DNA from: Ditylenchus dipsaci
Taxonomy: Eukaryota > Nematoda > Chromadorea > Rhabditida > Anguinidae
DNA: 64,000 nucleotides
Assembly (NCBI GenBank): GCA_004194705.1
Contig: SADC01000468.1
Coordinates: forward strand, 54,125-118,124
Direction: 5' to 3'
Below the pieces are notes generated by a model. It was not told the DNA's origin. It made no database searches and worked only from the letters and a program-made list of their open reading frames with translations. Position 1 is the stretch's first letter; every line of letters begins with the position of its first letter. Both the position numbers and the translations under genes were made by a program. Shown here piece by piece: positions 44,851-54,941 of the stretch.

Positions 44851-46496
44851 AGTAACCGTATTTCCTCTAATTGCGCCCCCTCTAATTGCCGCCTTGAACC
44901 ATGTCCAATTCGATCAAATTCTCAATGGGACTATTAATTAACCATAAATTGCGACCACTTAAGCTTCACTGTCAGCAAATGCTGTAATTTGGAGATTCAT
45001 GTACATTTCTGTATATGAAACGTGTGATTGTCGTAAAATTTCTGCCCAAAATCATAAAAAATTTGGAAGTAGAAAAAAAACTTTCATTGTTGGAGTGGTA
45101 AATTACTTCAAATTTATGACCGAAAAATAAGCGCTTCCCTTCTAATTGCCGCCCATTTTTTGTAAAAATTTGGATTGTTCATTTTGTAAAAAACACCGGA
45201 ATATATAAATTTGTAGCTTAACTCTTTTCCTTTGAAATCGTATACAAAACTTGCCTATATAATTATAGAAAGGTCAGAATTTGGCTCCGAACAGATAAAT
45301 TTGCTAAAAGACCAAGAAAAAGATTCTGGGGTGTTTTGGGAAGACTCCGAATAACCCAGTCAGCCACATTTGAATTATTACCTTTAATTTTTTTTGCTCT
45401 TCGGGTGCATTTATTTATTTAACTTAGGCAAAGCCTTAGGTTCAAGGTAAGCCAGTACACGTTAAGACATGCTTGAAAGTGTGTTTTAAATAGAGTTGTA
45501 GAAAATCCCGGAAATATAGAAACCAGGAATATTCGGAACATTGGGAATATTCCGGGAATATTCCCAATATAGGGGAAAATACCGGGAAACCCGGGAAATA
45601 TTCCAATGTTCCGGGAATATTCCGGGAATATTCCCGGAAATATTCCCGGAATATTCCATTGTACAACCCTAGTTTAAAACGCAAAACACTTGAATTGAAA
45701 AAGGCAGAAAGTACTAACATCTAGGAACCATTATTCAAAGTACCTGTTTTTCGCTTCGACTCAGACAATAATGATTGTCAAATTGTCAATTCTTCCTTCC
45801 ACTTATTTTTCAAATTCTCCTATACTTAAGCAAAACACAAAAGGTAAAATCATTAAGGTGATTTCACAACGAGTGTTAGATTCAGTGCGCAACTTGGTGT
45901 ATTTTTGACTGTACTTTTTTTTCTTGATTGAGAAAAAAATTCTGTTAGTCGCCGTTTTGTAACTACGATTCAGGGCAAAAAAAATACAGTTTGAAGTACG
46001 CCAGTCACGCATTGAGCTTTTAAAACGTCTAAAACTAACTATTCCTGTCGTACAGTTGACGTCAAAAAGTTGTTAATGTTGTTTAGTGATGTTTTTATCT
46101 CATGAATTTGTTTTTGACTGCAAAATAAACAAAATTGTATTATTACGTAAAAAAACACTTGCTGTTTAATTTTTAATTTTTATTTGCAATTGTTTCAAAA
46201 GGTTTTTTTGGTATTCTCTCAAGTTCTTTTTGCAATTTTTTATTTTATTCAGTTCATTTCTAAATTTTTTTTATTTAATATAGACTGTGGAAACGATTTA
46301 AACTAACAGAAAAAAAGTACTTGTAAGACCTTCTTTTTGTTTGGCGAATGCGAATCACTTTGGATAGAAGAAAATACTTTGCTTCATTATCATCTAAGTT
46401 TTTTAAAAAATATATATACTACTTTTTAAAAGCTACAAAAATACTTCTTCCGTAAAGTCCCTCTAAAGTTTTTAAAATTTGCAACGAAAATTAATT
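44851..46496. other. Repeat ends and unassigned sequence
   Basis: A solo ACCGTATTTCCTCTAATTGC end at 44854, with two CTCTAATTGCC(G)CC words. 45500-45665 is a dense cluster of TTCCGGGAATATTCC words (self-inverted). TTAGGCAAAGCCTTAGG with a GTAAGCCAGTACACGTTA motif lies at 45423-45465. No gene recognised. Confidence 0.45.
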
Positions 46497-47088
46497 GGCT
46501 CAAATTGTTTTACCCCGTCAAATTACTGATTTACCCCGTCAAATTATTTTTTTACCCGTCAAATTTGAATTTTGATCAAAATACTCATTTACCCCGTCAA
46601 AAATATCGATTTACCCGTCAAATTATTTTTTTACCCCGTCAAATTTGAATTTGAGCAAAATACTCGTTTACCCCGTCAAATTACTGATTTACCCCGTCAA
46701 ATTATTTTTTTACCCGTCAAATTTGAATTTGATCAAAATACTCATTTACCCGTCAAAATATCGATTTCCCCGTCAAATTTAAATTTTCGGTGAAATACTG
46801 CAGTAAATTTTGCGGGAATCCGAATTTTGTATCAAAAATGACTTGGATCGCGCAAAATCAAGCCCCAGAGTGGCCAGAAGGCCTGAAAGTTGGTTTTTCT
46901 GGGGTTTACTTTCAGGGCCTTCTGGCCACTCTGGGGCTGGATTTTGCGCGATTCAAGTCATTTTTACTATAAAATTCGGATTCCCGCAAAATTACTGCAG
47001 TATTTCCACCAAAAATTTGAATTTGACGGGGTAAATCATATTTTGACGGGTAAATCAGTAATTTGACGGGTAAATTAGTTACAGCCAA
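46497..47088. mobile_element. Foldback of TTTACCCCGTCAAATTAC units
   Basis: Left arm: about 12 copies of a 17-25 bp unit (TTTACCCCGTCAAATT...). Then come CTGCAGTAAATTTTGCGGGA and a near-perfect central inversion CCAGAGTGGCCAGAAGGCCT, followed by the mirrored right arm. It is a near-duplicate of the 22385-23105 shell of the nested palindrome. Confidence 0.85.
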
Positions 47089-47151
47089 TTAATTTTGATC
47101 TATACCGAACATTTTCTTGATTTTAAGCGAATAAAAAATGAAAATAATTTT

Positions 47152-47312
47152 TAATTTTTGGTCTTCGCTTCCTTATTAGTTTGAGTGTAGGTGCAGCTTC
47201 TTCGAACATCTGCTTCCACAGCTTCCTTCACACCAGGCTTCAACCCGATAGCTCGCTTCAGTCGCTGATCCACCTGAGGACGAGACCACCCGGCTTGCCT
47301 TTCCAAAATTAC
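47152..47312 (-). CDS. Possible terminal exon, unknown protein
   Basis: On the minus strand, after an acceptor TTTCAG (near 47313), an open frame of ~53 codons runs to a stop near 47152. It contains ERQAGWSRPQVDQRLKRAIG, then LKPGVKEAVEADVRRSCT and a Lys-rich end. The composition is that of a folded helical protein rather than of a repeat. No upstream exons or family recognised; it could be a captured gene piece. Confidence 0.3.
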
Positions 47313-49219
47313 TGAAAGCACTGCTTTGTGCCCTAGTTTCTTTTAGATTCTTGAGAAAAAAGTTGAAATAAATTTGGAAGCGTCTGGTTACTACGAGAGA
47401 AAACGTATTTGAATTTCTTTTCAGAAAACTCGCTTCCTTACAGTTTTACCTTATTGAGTTTTTTGCCTAATTTTTAAAAGTAGGATAAGTTGTAAGTATC
47501 ATATTAAAGCGAGTGAAAACAAGGACGATTTTTATGAAAACTGCTGATTCGCGCATTAATTTGCAACGCGCTGGTGCCCGTTAAGAAATGCTTTTGACTT
47601 TTTTTTAAATTTTGCAAATTTTTAGGCGCCAGAGAGGCAGGCGCATGTTATGACAGGTCTAAATCTGATTTGTCTTAAGCTGCAAGATTTGCACAAAAAA
47701 GTTAGTTTCCAAACGTCTACCCACCCTTAGCAACAAGAGTTCTGGAAAAAAATAAAAATTTTGCAGCTTTGTTCGTTGTATAATTTTAATTTTTAATCAG
47801 ACTTTTGCTCATAAATTCGGCAAATTGCACTTTTCGCTGGCATTTAGCAGCCCTATATCTAGTCCGAATAATCGCAAGGTTCTCATTTTCAAGCAATTAT
47901 GAAGAAGTACGATAATTTTGCCATTTAGACCCGCAACGTTGACACGCTATGGAATCGCCTTTTTAGGGTCTAATCGTGAAAGGGCGAGAATCTCGAGCTC
48001 TGCTAGTCTAAATGGCAAAAATTTTCTGTTTCTTCACAAACTCCCAAAAAATCTGGATCCTCGTCATATTTGGGATTAGACTGATTAGTCTTGACAAAAT
48101 AAACTTCAAAAACTAAGTTAAAAAATTGTCAGACTACAGGCGGCAACAAGCTTTTAGCTTTATCTAGCGTGGACTGTACTTTGATAAATTTCCTTTGTTT
48201 CTGTCAGGTGTATTGTTTTTGCTAGAAGCAGACAACTGTGCTGTGCCACTATCTAAACTTTTTTTAGAAACTTAAATTTTATAACTAAAAATTACCAGTT
48301 TCTGCTTTTACATCTAATTTTTCACTACTAGGTTCAACTTCTATTTTTGCTTTTGATTCTGTTGTCATTGATGTTCAAACTTTGATTTTTTCTTTTCTAA
48401 ATTCAGACTATCTAAAACTATCCAAGATAGTTATCTAAATTTTTTTGGCACTTATATAGTCCTCCCCCCCCCCTATACTCGGATTTTTTGAAAAGTCGGG
48501 AGTGCAGGGCTTGGAGTTGAGATGCGCACACACACACACACACACACACCTGGACGTAATTTCGAGCAAGACTCTGGATCAAAAAACTCATTTAGAGAGT
48601 CTTTTGCCCAGCTACAAAAAAGGAAAATGTGATAAATCACCCAAAAATGATTCTAAAATACCCTAAAATGACCATCTATCCCTCAGGGTGACAGGCAACT
48701 TTTTTGGCAAAGTTAAAAAATTTTAAACAGAAAGTGTTAAGCAATGCTTCTCTTATCACGTTGAGCAGAAAAAAAAGTTCAGAAGGTGATTTTGGGTCAC
48801 TTTTCAAAAAATCCGGGGAACTATATAAGTACCTTTTTATTGCATTTATACTAAGAAGGTAAAATTTTTCAGCGGGAAACAGGGACGAGATTTACATTTA
48901 TAACTGTAAAATTGTTCTCGCACAAAAGTGACAAGAGAAAGTGGCACAGAAAATAGCAAAACCAAATCGTCTTCAACGTATTATTAATAGTGTATATATG
49001 AATAATCATATCTACAAAAAAATCTTTACTGGACACTGAGTAAGGGCCTAGGTCCAAAACAAGAGAAAAATGGTAAACAGTATTCATGATCTGAAATATG
49101 CAAAATATACCTGCAGACATTTTTTCTTCAGAGCCCATTTTGTCTATCTTTGCTTTATTTGACTTTTTTCGTTGTTTTTACCTGAACTAGTTAAATTAAT
49201 AAATTATTCGGCGCTACTA
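47313..49219. other. Unassigned; solo repeat ends
   Basis: A CCAAACGTCTACCCACC end (47709-47725) is a right end of the TAGACGTTTGG MULE-like family without a visible partner. 48490-48605 is a partial copy of the GGAGTTGAGATGCGCAC repeat with a (CA)n run. The open frame 48869-49138 (minus) has no known domain. Confidence 0.45.
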
Positions 49220-49434
49220 TAGAATACCCCCCCAATCCGACCTTTAAAAATGCTGTAACTACCCTTGCAAACAACAAGTTTAGGCTTAGGCTTGGGGGTA
49301 GGCCAGCGTACGGAAGTTGTGATTAATGAAGAGTTTGCGCACATTTTCGGGGTCTGGGACATAAATTTGGTAGTCTTTACATAAGTTTTAGAAGGAATTT
49401 TGGGGGGGGGGGGTATTCTATAGTAGGGTCAATT
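49220..49434. mobile_element. MITE with ACTATAGAATACCCCCCC ends
   Basis: ACTATAGAATACCCCCCCAA and TTGGGGGGGGGGGTATTCTA are inverted. 215 bp, non-coding, containing a TTAGGCTTAGGCTTGGGG run followed by GTAGGCCAGCG. Confidence 0.75.
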
Positions 49435-49874
49435 ATTCTAATAGGCCTGATTCCTCTTACCAGAATAAGCTCTAGGTTAGGAAAAGAATTACATTAAAGT
49501 GGCATACCAGCGCGTTACAACTGCAATTAAGTCGGGGACCACCAATTTGTTTTTCTCTTGACTATTTTCTACAAGCGCTATACCGGATCCGACGAGGTCA
49601 TAGGTAAATTCAGCGGAACAAATTCAGCGGAGACTAATTCAGCGGAGCAAATTCAGCGGAGAAAATTCAGCGAACTAATTCAGCGAACTAATTCAGCGGA
49701 ACAAATTCAGCGGAGAAAATTCAGCGGAGACTAATTCAGCGGAGCAAATTCAGCGGAAATATAAAAATGCTTTTCAAATTATTTTTGCTGCAGTGTTTTT
49801 GTGCGTTCGACAGTGGAACTTTTTTATCGGAATTTTGTTGACCGTTTTTGTTATTCATTTCTTTTATTTGCAGG

Positions 49875-50060
49875 CAGAAAATGCAGAAATCAAGTCGAAA
49901 AAAGGCAAAGTGATGGCAGTGTGTGGCAACTATCCGATGAGGAGGACTACGTCTCCGCAAATAAGCTCACTCAATACTGGCGATGCTCAATGGAGGATGC
50001 CATGCTCGAACTCAATCTGCATTTGGATCTCTGGTGCTAAAGGAAACAAGAGCTCATGAT
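49875..50060 (+). pseudogene. FLYWCH-type zinc finger segment (5' part of cargo)
   Basis: After an acceptor TTTGCAG (49874), one frame reads GSVWQLSDEEDYVSANKLTQ then YWRC (49975-49986). One base-slip later the frame gives GCHAR (49997-50012), and a His lies ~20 residues on, together matching the W-x-C, C-x-A-R, H layout of FLYWCH zinc fingers. In nematodes this finger is found both in transcription factors and at the N-terminus of MULE-type transposases. The following exon begins with a helical region (RTLLTKVRKDAMENLAASS and on to FNIKRIV) like the stretch after FLYWCH in such proteins. The frame is broken as it stands. If correct, this is the transposon's own DNA-binding part. Assignment is by pattern only. 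Confidence 0.45.
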
Positions 50061-50129
50061 CTACGCGGAGGGAGTCCATCGACAATCGAGGTAGTTTTTG
50101 ATTTAATCTTTTTATTAAAACTTTTGTTG

Positions 50130-51109
50130 AGACTCGGACGCTGCTCACAAAGGTCAGGAAGGATGCAATGGAAAATTTGGCGGCCAGCTCTAAATCAATT
50201 CTGACGAACGCAAAGGCAGGGACATCGCAAGCAGTTATCGAATCACTTTCGGTTTACTTTAACATCAAGCGAATCGTGACCGAAAACCGCCTTGAAGTGA
50301 TTTCTCATCCACAGCTAATCGAAGCCTATGTGCGTATCCGGACAACTAAGAATAACGATTTCATCAATGTTTTTGCTCAGAGTGATGAAGGGTTCAAAGA
50401 GGTTAGATGTTTTACACAAGTTAATTTAATCATCGTACAAAATGTATTCTAGGAGAAGCGCAGGGAAAAATGCCGTCTCCGAGATCAGCTCAGAAGAGTC
50501 AAGAAGGCTGAAGATAGAGTCAGGCAGCAGGCAAGTTATCAGTCGTCCCAGAATAAACAAAAAGTGTGGTATATGATATAGTTCACATCGTGTCCTAATT
50601 GAATGAATTTAGCCAAAAAGCCTCCTGTCGTAGAAACCTCCACCGCCTCCCAAGCCAAGTTTACTCAAGATGAAATGCAGTGCCTGCGGCGAGCTTGGAC
50701 ACATGAAGACGAACAAGTATTGCAAGCTTTTTGGTCAGAAAACCCGGTTTCGCTGGCTCAAAGGACAGTTGGTGATATTTGCCCGGTTGGTTTTGTGATT
50801 TGTGAAATTGCACTATTTACGATAATTTTTAAATTTAGTCTATCCAAGAAGACGAGCCTGACTTGCATATGGAAGAACAGATTGCTTTGAAAGGACTCGC
50901 CTAAAAAAGCTCAAGAAGTTGTACAAGCATGCTGAGCGAGAAAGGAACGAAAAGAAAGCGTTGCGGTAGGCTTTATTCGAGCTTTGTTAAACTGCTAACT
51001 ATAAAGTCTCCACTTTTGCTGCTTGCACAGTCCTCGCCAATTTCTAGACAATGAAAAGAAGAAGAGAATGGCTGCGAACGAATCGTTTTTTTTAGTTGAA
51101 AACCGTTAA
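50130..51109 (+). pseudogene. TAF1 (TFIID subunit) fragment
   Basis: Exon about 50130-50401 contains LIEAYVRIRTTKNNDFINVF (YVRIRTTK at 50327-50350), nearly identical to the YVRIRTTK block of TAF1, the largest TFIID subunit. After a canonical intron (50402-50451) comes EKRREKCRLRDQLRRVKKAE, the TAF1 Arg-rich coiled coil. A further exon, starting after the AG near 50635, gives a proline run and KMKCSACGELGHMKTNKYCK, the TAF1 zinc knuckle (C-x2-C-x4-H-x6-C, first Cys 50687-50689, last 50732-50734). Lys/Arg-rich exons follow at about 50839-50968 and 51030-51109 (stop). No kinase, HAT or bromodomain parts are present, so only a ~200-residue piece was taken. Domain order is as in TAF1. Frames between blocks agree only through introns or small slips. 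It is enclosed by transposon ends, so a capture is the likely origin. Confidence 0.8.
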
Positions 51110-51354
51110 ATTGTTCCTCTCGTTTATGCTCAAATAAAGATATTTGGTTGAGCAATATTTGTATGTTTGTGTGCTGTGTGACTGTCAGCTTTGTTTTAGT
51201 TCAGCTCTTTCTACCTAAATAGCCCAAAGAACTAATAAAATAATGCTCCGCTGAATTAGTCACCGCTGAATTTGTTCCGCTGAATTTGTTCCGCTGAATT
51301 AGTTCCGCTGAATTAGTCTCCGCTGAATATGTTCCGCTGAATTTACCTATGACC

Positions 51355-52497
51355 TCCGACGAAAGTAGGATAAGGTCATAAATATCAAATTTTAATTGAA
51401 ACAAGTACAAAACATTGACTATTTTTGAAAAACTGCCGCCTTGATTTGCCGTGTAACGCGCTGGTATGCCCCTTTGAAGACCATGCAACTTGATAAGCAA
51501 AGCAATTTGGAAATTTTGAATTCGCGAGGAATATTTTCGAATTGTTTGTTCAAAATATAGAACCGCTTGCTAGTCGAACCCGAAGTTCCTCAAGCATGCC
51601 AGATCGGACGAGTTAGTCGACTTACATGGCCTCCAACTGTCTTATATGATCCATTATTAAAAATTAAATGGAATTCAAATTTTCAATGCACATGAAAAAT
51701 AAATTCGAAAGCATTATGGACAAAGTTAAGGTGATCTCATGCGAATTTGAATTCGGCGAATTGCTGTGCTTATCAAGGTTCATGGTCCTTCAAGCCATAT
51801 AATTCGGTCACAAAATCGAGATTTCTTAACAACCCAAGGATTCCTGTCAAATTTTAGTTTCATGCCCGAAAATCTACAGACAAACCAATTGTGAATTGTT
51901 TTTTTTTAAATTTGGTAGAAATGAAAAGACTTTTCACGTTTTATTTTTCTTTTTCGTTAAGACAGAAAAGATGAATTATACTAAAATTTGCGTGTGGTCC
52001 CAAATTTTACACTCATTTAGTTGGCGCTGATGAAACTCTGATCTATAAGCTAGGCAAAAATGTATTAGCGGATCAGAAAATTGGGTCTTTCCATTAAATG
52101 ACTATATATTTTTTTATTTTAGTTTTTTGAATTTTCAGTCGACGTTAGGAGTGTTACACTGAAAAAAAGGAATGGAGTCAACTATGGCCTTGCTAGTATT
52201 TAGCTAGCTTTCACAGAGCAAAATAAAATACTTGGATTTTTGCTATCAGCTGTAAGAGTCATCTTGGTCTTGTCTATTGACTCCACTTCAAATAATGTTT
52301 CATAAAAATTTTAGTATGATAAATATGAAAAAGTTTACATAATTCGTCCGTCAGCTTTTTTCTAAGTTTTCTTGGTTTCTAATAAATCATTTTTAGAGAT
52401 GTGTTCCTCGGCTAATTTTCATGTGTCTATCATTTTAAACATGAAATCTCTAATATGTTGAAAAGAGCTACCAATTGCAGCATATTAGATTTTATTA
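51355..52497. other. Unassigned
   Basis: A CGCGCTGGTATGCCCCTTTGAAG word (51455-51478) and GGTCCTTCAAGCC (51784) look like ends of the TTAA-type MITEs; AATTCAAATTTTCAATGCAC (51670) and GCGAATTTGAATTCGGCGAA (51741) form loose inverted arms between them. No gene recognised. Confidence 0.4.
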
Positions 52498-52658
52498 TAC
52501 AGTCAAGCTTCTTTATAAGCTATACTACATATAAGCTACGCCTGAATCCTGTCCCCAATGGGGTATGTTCCGTATAATACCCTCTATATAAGCTACACCT
52601 CTCTATAAGGTACATCTAGATCGTTCCGAGGTGTAGCTTATAGAGAAGTTTGACTGTA
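52498..52658. mobile_element. MITE, CAGTCAAGCTTCTTTATAAGC family
   Basis: TACAGTCAAGCTTCTTTATA and its near-complement TATAGAGAAGTTTGACTGTA, with TA edges. ATAAGCTACACCT words repeat in both arms. Same terminal CAGTCAA as 43877 and 61802. Confidence 0.8.
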
Positions 52659-52826
52659 CCGTAAATCTTCTAATAGAACGACATGCTCTAATAGAACGAC
52701 AGAGGTTGAGGCTAAAATTAGGGGGGGGGGGTGAACTGCTTTTTATTGCATTTTTGACGTAAAGTCAAAAAAATTTCGGGGTTGAGAAATAGAACGACAT
52801 GTCGTTCTATTGGAAGTTTCACGGTA
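52657..52826. mobile_element. MITE, TACCGTAAATCTTCTAATAG subfamily
   Basis: TACCGTAAATCTTCTAATAG, then two GAACGACA(T/G) words at left; TAGAACGACATGTCGTTCTA and TGGAAGTTTCACGGTA at right. It abuts the previous element with two shared bases, and has a G run at 52721-52730. Confidence 0.75.
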
Positions 52827-53280
52827 TTTATCCGTGAAAGGCATGTCGAAAATTATTTTTCCAATTTTTCAACATTGTCTGACTTTTAAATCTTTTAGAA
52901 ACCTTTGAATGAATCAAAAATTGTAGTTTTGCCTTGGTCCCCCTGTGATTTGAAAAAATAAGTATATAAGGGAACCAAGGCAAATCTGGAATTTTGGATG
53001 ACCTTGTTCTATTTTTTTGGTTACCCTTCTAGAAGTAAATCGACCATGCTGAACACCAATCTGGCCTCATAACCGGAATATTGTAAAAAAACTGAACTTT
53101 CTTGACAATCTGGCTCAGGATCGTCATATTGTTGATAAAAAAGGTTCCATGAGAATTTAACTTTATTCCAATTAAAAAATCAAAATTTTTTAATTTTCGC
53201 GCGAAGTCAATTTTTTCTTCAGGTTACCTCAAATGTCATATACATAGCGTGATTTGGCATGAAAATGGCTATCAAATGGT
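52827..53280. other. No gene seen
   Basis: Contains a CTTGGTCCCCCTG...GGGAACCAAGGCAAATCTGG inversion at 52932-52992, a small foldback of the sub-repeat also found at 5330 and 27120. Confidence 0.45.
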
Positions 53281-53885
53281 GGTGCCACGACACTTGCGGC
53301 CGGAAACTTGCGGCCCAACACTCACGTCCGACACTTGCGGCCGAACTTGCGGCCTAACATTTGCAGCCCGATACTTGGTGATGAAATTTTCTATTCGTTG
53401 GCTTTTCGCCTGAGCCAAGCACTTTTGAGTGCTAGGCTGAATTAATGGAAGGCTGGGCCTTTGCCCGGTCTTGTAACAGAAGGGAAAATGATTTCATGCA
53501 AAAAACAAAATGTTGAATATGGTTTTGAATACTGGAGCCTACCGCATAAATAAACTCTGGTATGCATGCTTTTTCATGCATCCAGAGTCACTTTCGAGTG
53601 ATTTGTGTCTAAGGTAGTATGTGGGTGTGCGCATCTCAACTCCAAGCAACCAAGCCCCCTGCGCCCCGGAAGGGGGCGCAGGGGGCTTGAGAGTTAGGGT
53701 TACCTTAGACATATTCCGAGCAAGACTCTTGAGACTATTTTTGCCAATCCTATGTTGAAGAACATGGCAAAGCAGCCAAATAAGTTACTTAATACGTGCC
53801 CTGTATTATTCCTTTCTCCTCCCAGTACAACCATTTAAATTGCTTTTCTAGACCTTTCAAGTGTCGCCGCAAGTGTCGTATAACC
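53281..53885. mobile_element. MULE-like element with ACTTGCGGCC array
   Basis: Ends GGTGCCACGACACTTGCGGC and, on the other strand, GGTTATACGACACTTGCGGC. Flanks CAAATGGT and CAAACGGT form an 8-bp duplication with one mismatch. The left arm has about six (A)ACTTGCGGCC(C/G) units. The middle (53500-53830) is a copy of the GGGGCGCAGGGGGCTTG foldback found at 33165-33932. Confidence 0.8.
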
Positions 53886-54475
53886 CAAACGGTTTATGAC
53901 CCATATATGTGAAAGCGTTACGCACTTTTAATGTTTCCTTGTCAGATTTTTTTCACCTCAAATTGAATTTTACTAAATTACTTAAATTTTACCTTAATAT
54001 TCAAAGTCTTTAGCTTTTAGTTTATGTTTAATAATTCTTAAACCAGTCTACGGCCCCACTCTTGAAATTTTTTCTGGAATGTTTAGCCCGATTGGCTGGA
54101 AAAACATTAAAAAAGGGCGGGAGCTACTAATAGCTACTAATATAAATTTTGGCCGGAAAAAAGTGTAAAAAACTGATAGTCTGTGACTTTTCTCCTGTCC
54201 TTTGAAACGCGAAACAGCTGTATATCTAGTAATACACTCACGTTCATCTACGTTATTTTCCATTTGCTGATCTATCATAGTTATTGTAACTTGTTTTTCT
54301 TTCTCATTCGTCCTTGTTCATGAAGTCAGCTAATGTATTTTTAAATTCAGTTTTAAATCTTCAAGCTGTTGATCTTGATTTCTAAAACATATAGAAAATT
54401 TATAAAATGATGTTTTTGTAAGAAAATAAATAAAATCTTTTTACGTGCTGCAGTCGAAATTTGCTTACCGTAATT
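53886..54475. other. No gene recognised
   Basis: AT-rich with open frames at 54048-54278 and 54400-54630 (minus), neither with a known domain; the second enters the following MITE. Confidence 0.4.
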
Positions 54476-54706
54476 CCTCTAATAAGCCGCCCCCCTGGTT
54501 CAAAATCGTGTTCTTGGCATTGTGTTTTTGACCCATTTTTTGAAGATTCCTCTTTGGCAATACCCCTCAACTTGTAGCCAGTGAGATGAGCTACAAAATA
54601 GATGGTGCCGCGCCTAACAGTGGTTTTCAAACATAGGTCAAAAACACAATGCCAGAAACCCGTTTTTTGAATTTAAGGGGGGCGGCTTATTAGAGGAATT
54701 ACGGTA
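54476..54706. mobile_element. MITE, TACCGTAATTCCTCTAATAAGCCGCC subfamily
   Basis: TACCGTAATTCCTCTAATAA and TTATTAGAGGAATTACGGTA are perfect inverted ends, with GCCGCCCCCC and GGGGGGCGGC inside. Inner arms GTTCTTGGCATTGTGTTTTT and AAAAACACAATGCCAGAAAC are also inverted. 231 bp, the best-preserved member. Confidence 0.9.
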
Positions 54707-54780
54707 AACGTGATACAAGTGAACTCTCCCTTGGTCGCGGAGGTCGCGAGTCGGCGCATTTGTAAAATGAGTGAGGTGAA

Positions 54781-54941
54781 GTCAAACCTCGTTATCCCCC
54801 GCCCCAATTAACTGCCACCCGAATTTTTTATTTAGCTGAGATTGGCCTATTTTCGTCATCTGACCCTCGCTAACCGCCACTCTCGGTATATCGCCCCCCT
54901 GAGGCCGGTCCCTGGGTGGTGTTAAACGAGGTTTGACTGTA
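54781..54941. mobile_element. MITE with GTCAAACCTCGTTATC ends
   Basis: AGTCAAACCTCGTTATCCCC at left (outermost CAG lost) and AAACGAGGTTTGACTGTA at right; CGCCCC/ACTGCCACCC words resemble a plus-strand array. Tc1/pogo-like family as at 43877. Confidence 0.65.

Larger units (their letters stand above)
49596..51354. mobile_element. MULE-like element carrying FLYWCH/TAF1 coding sequence
   Basis: Both ends begin GGTCATAGGTAAATTCAGCG (right end read on the other strand), flanked by a perfect 8-bp duplication TCCGACGA (49588-49595, 51355-51362). The arms are tandem arrays of a 13-16 bp unit, ATTCAGCGGA(ACAA or GACTA): nine copies at left, about seven at right. The TAGGTAAATT stretch at the ends is the same as in the Ulp1 element (TAGGTAAATTGAACC), so the two probably share ancestry. 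The interior is almost entirely exon/intron-like coding sequence on the plus strand. Confidence 0.92.

Noticed and set aside
49610..51348. CRISPR-like direct repeats
   Set aside because: Repeats of 13-16 bp without unique spacers, inverted at the other end and flanked by a target duplication in a eukaryotic genome: transposon arms.
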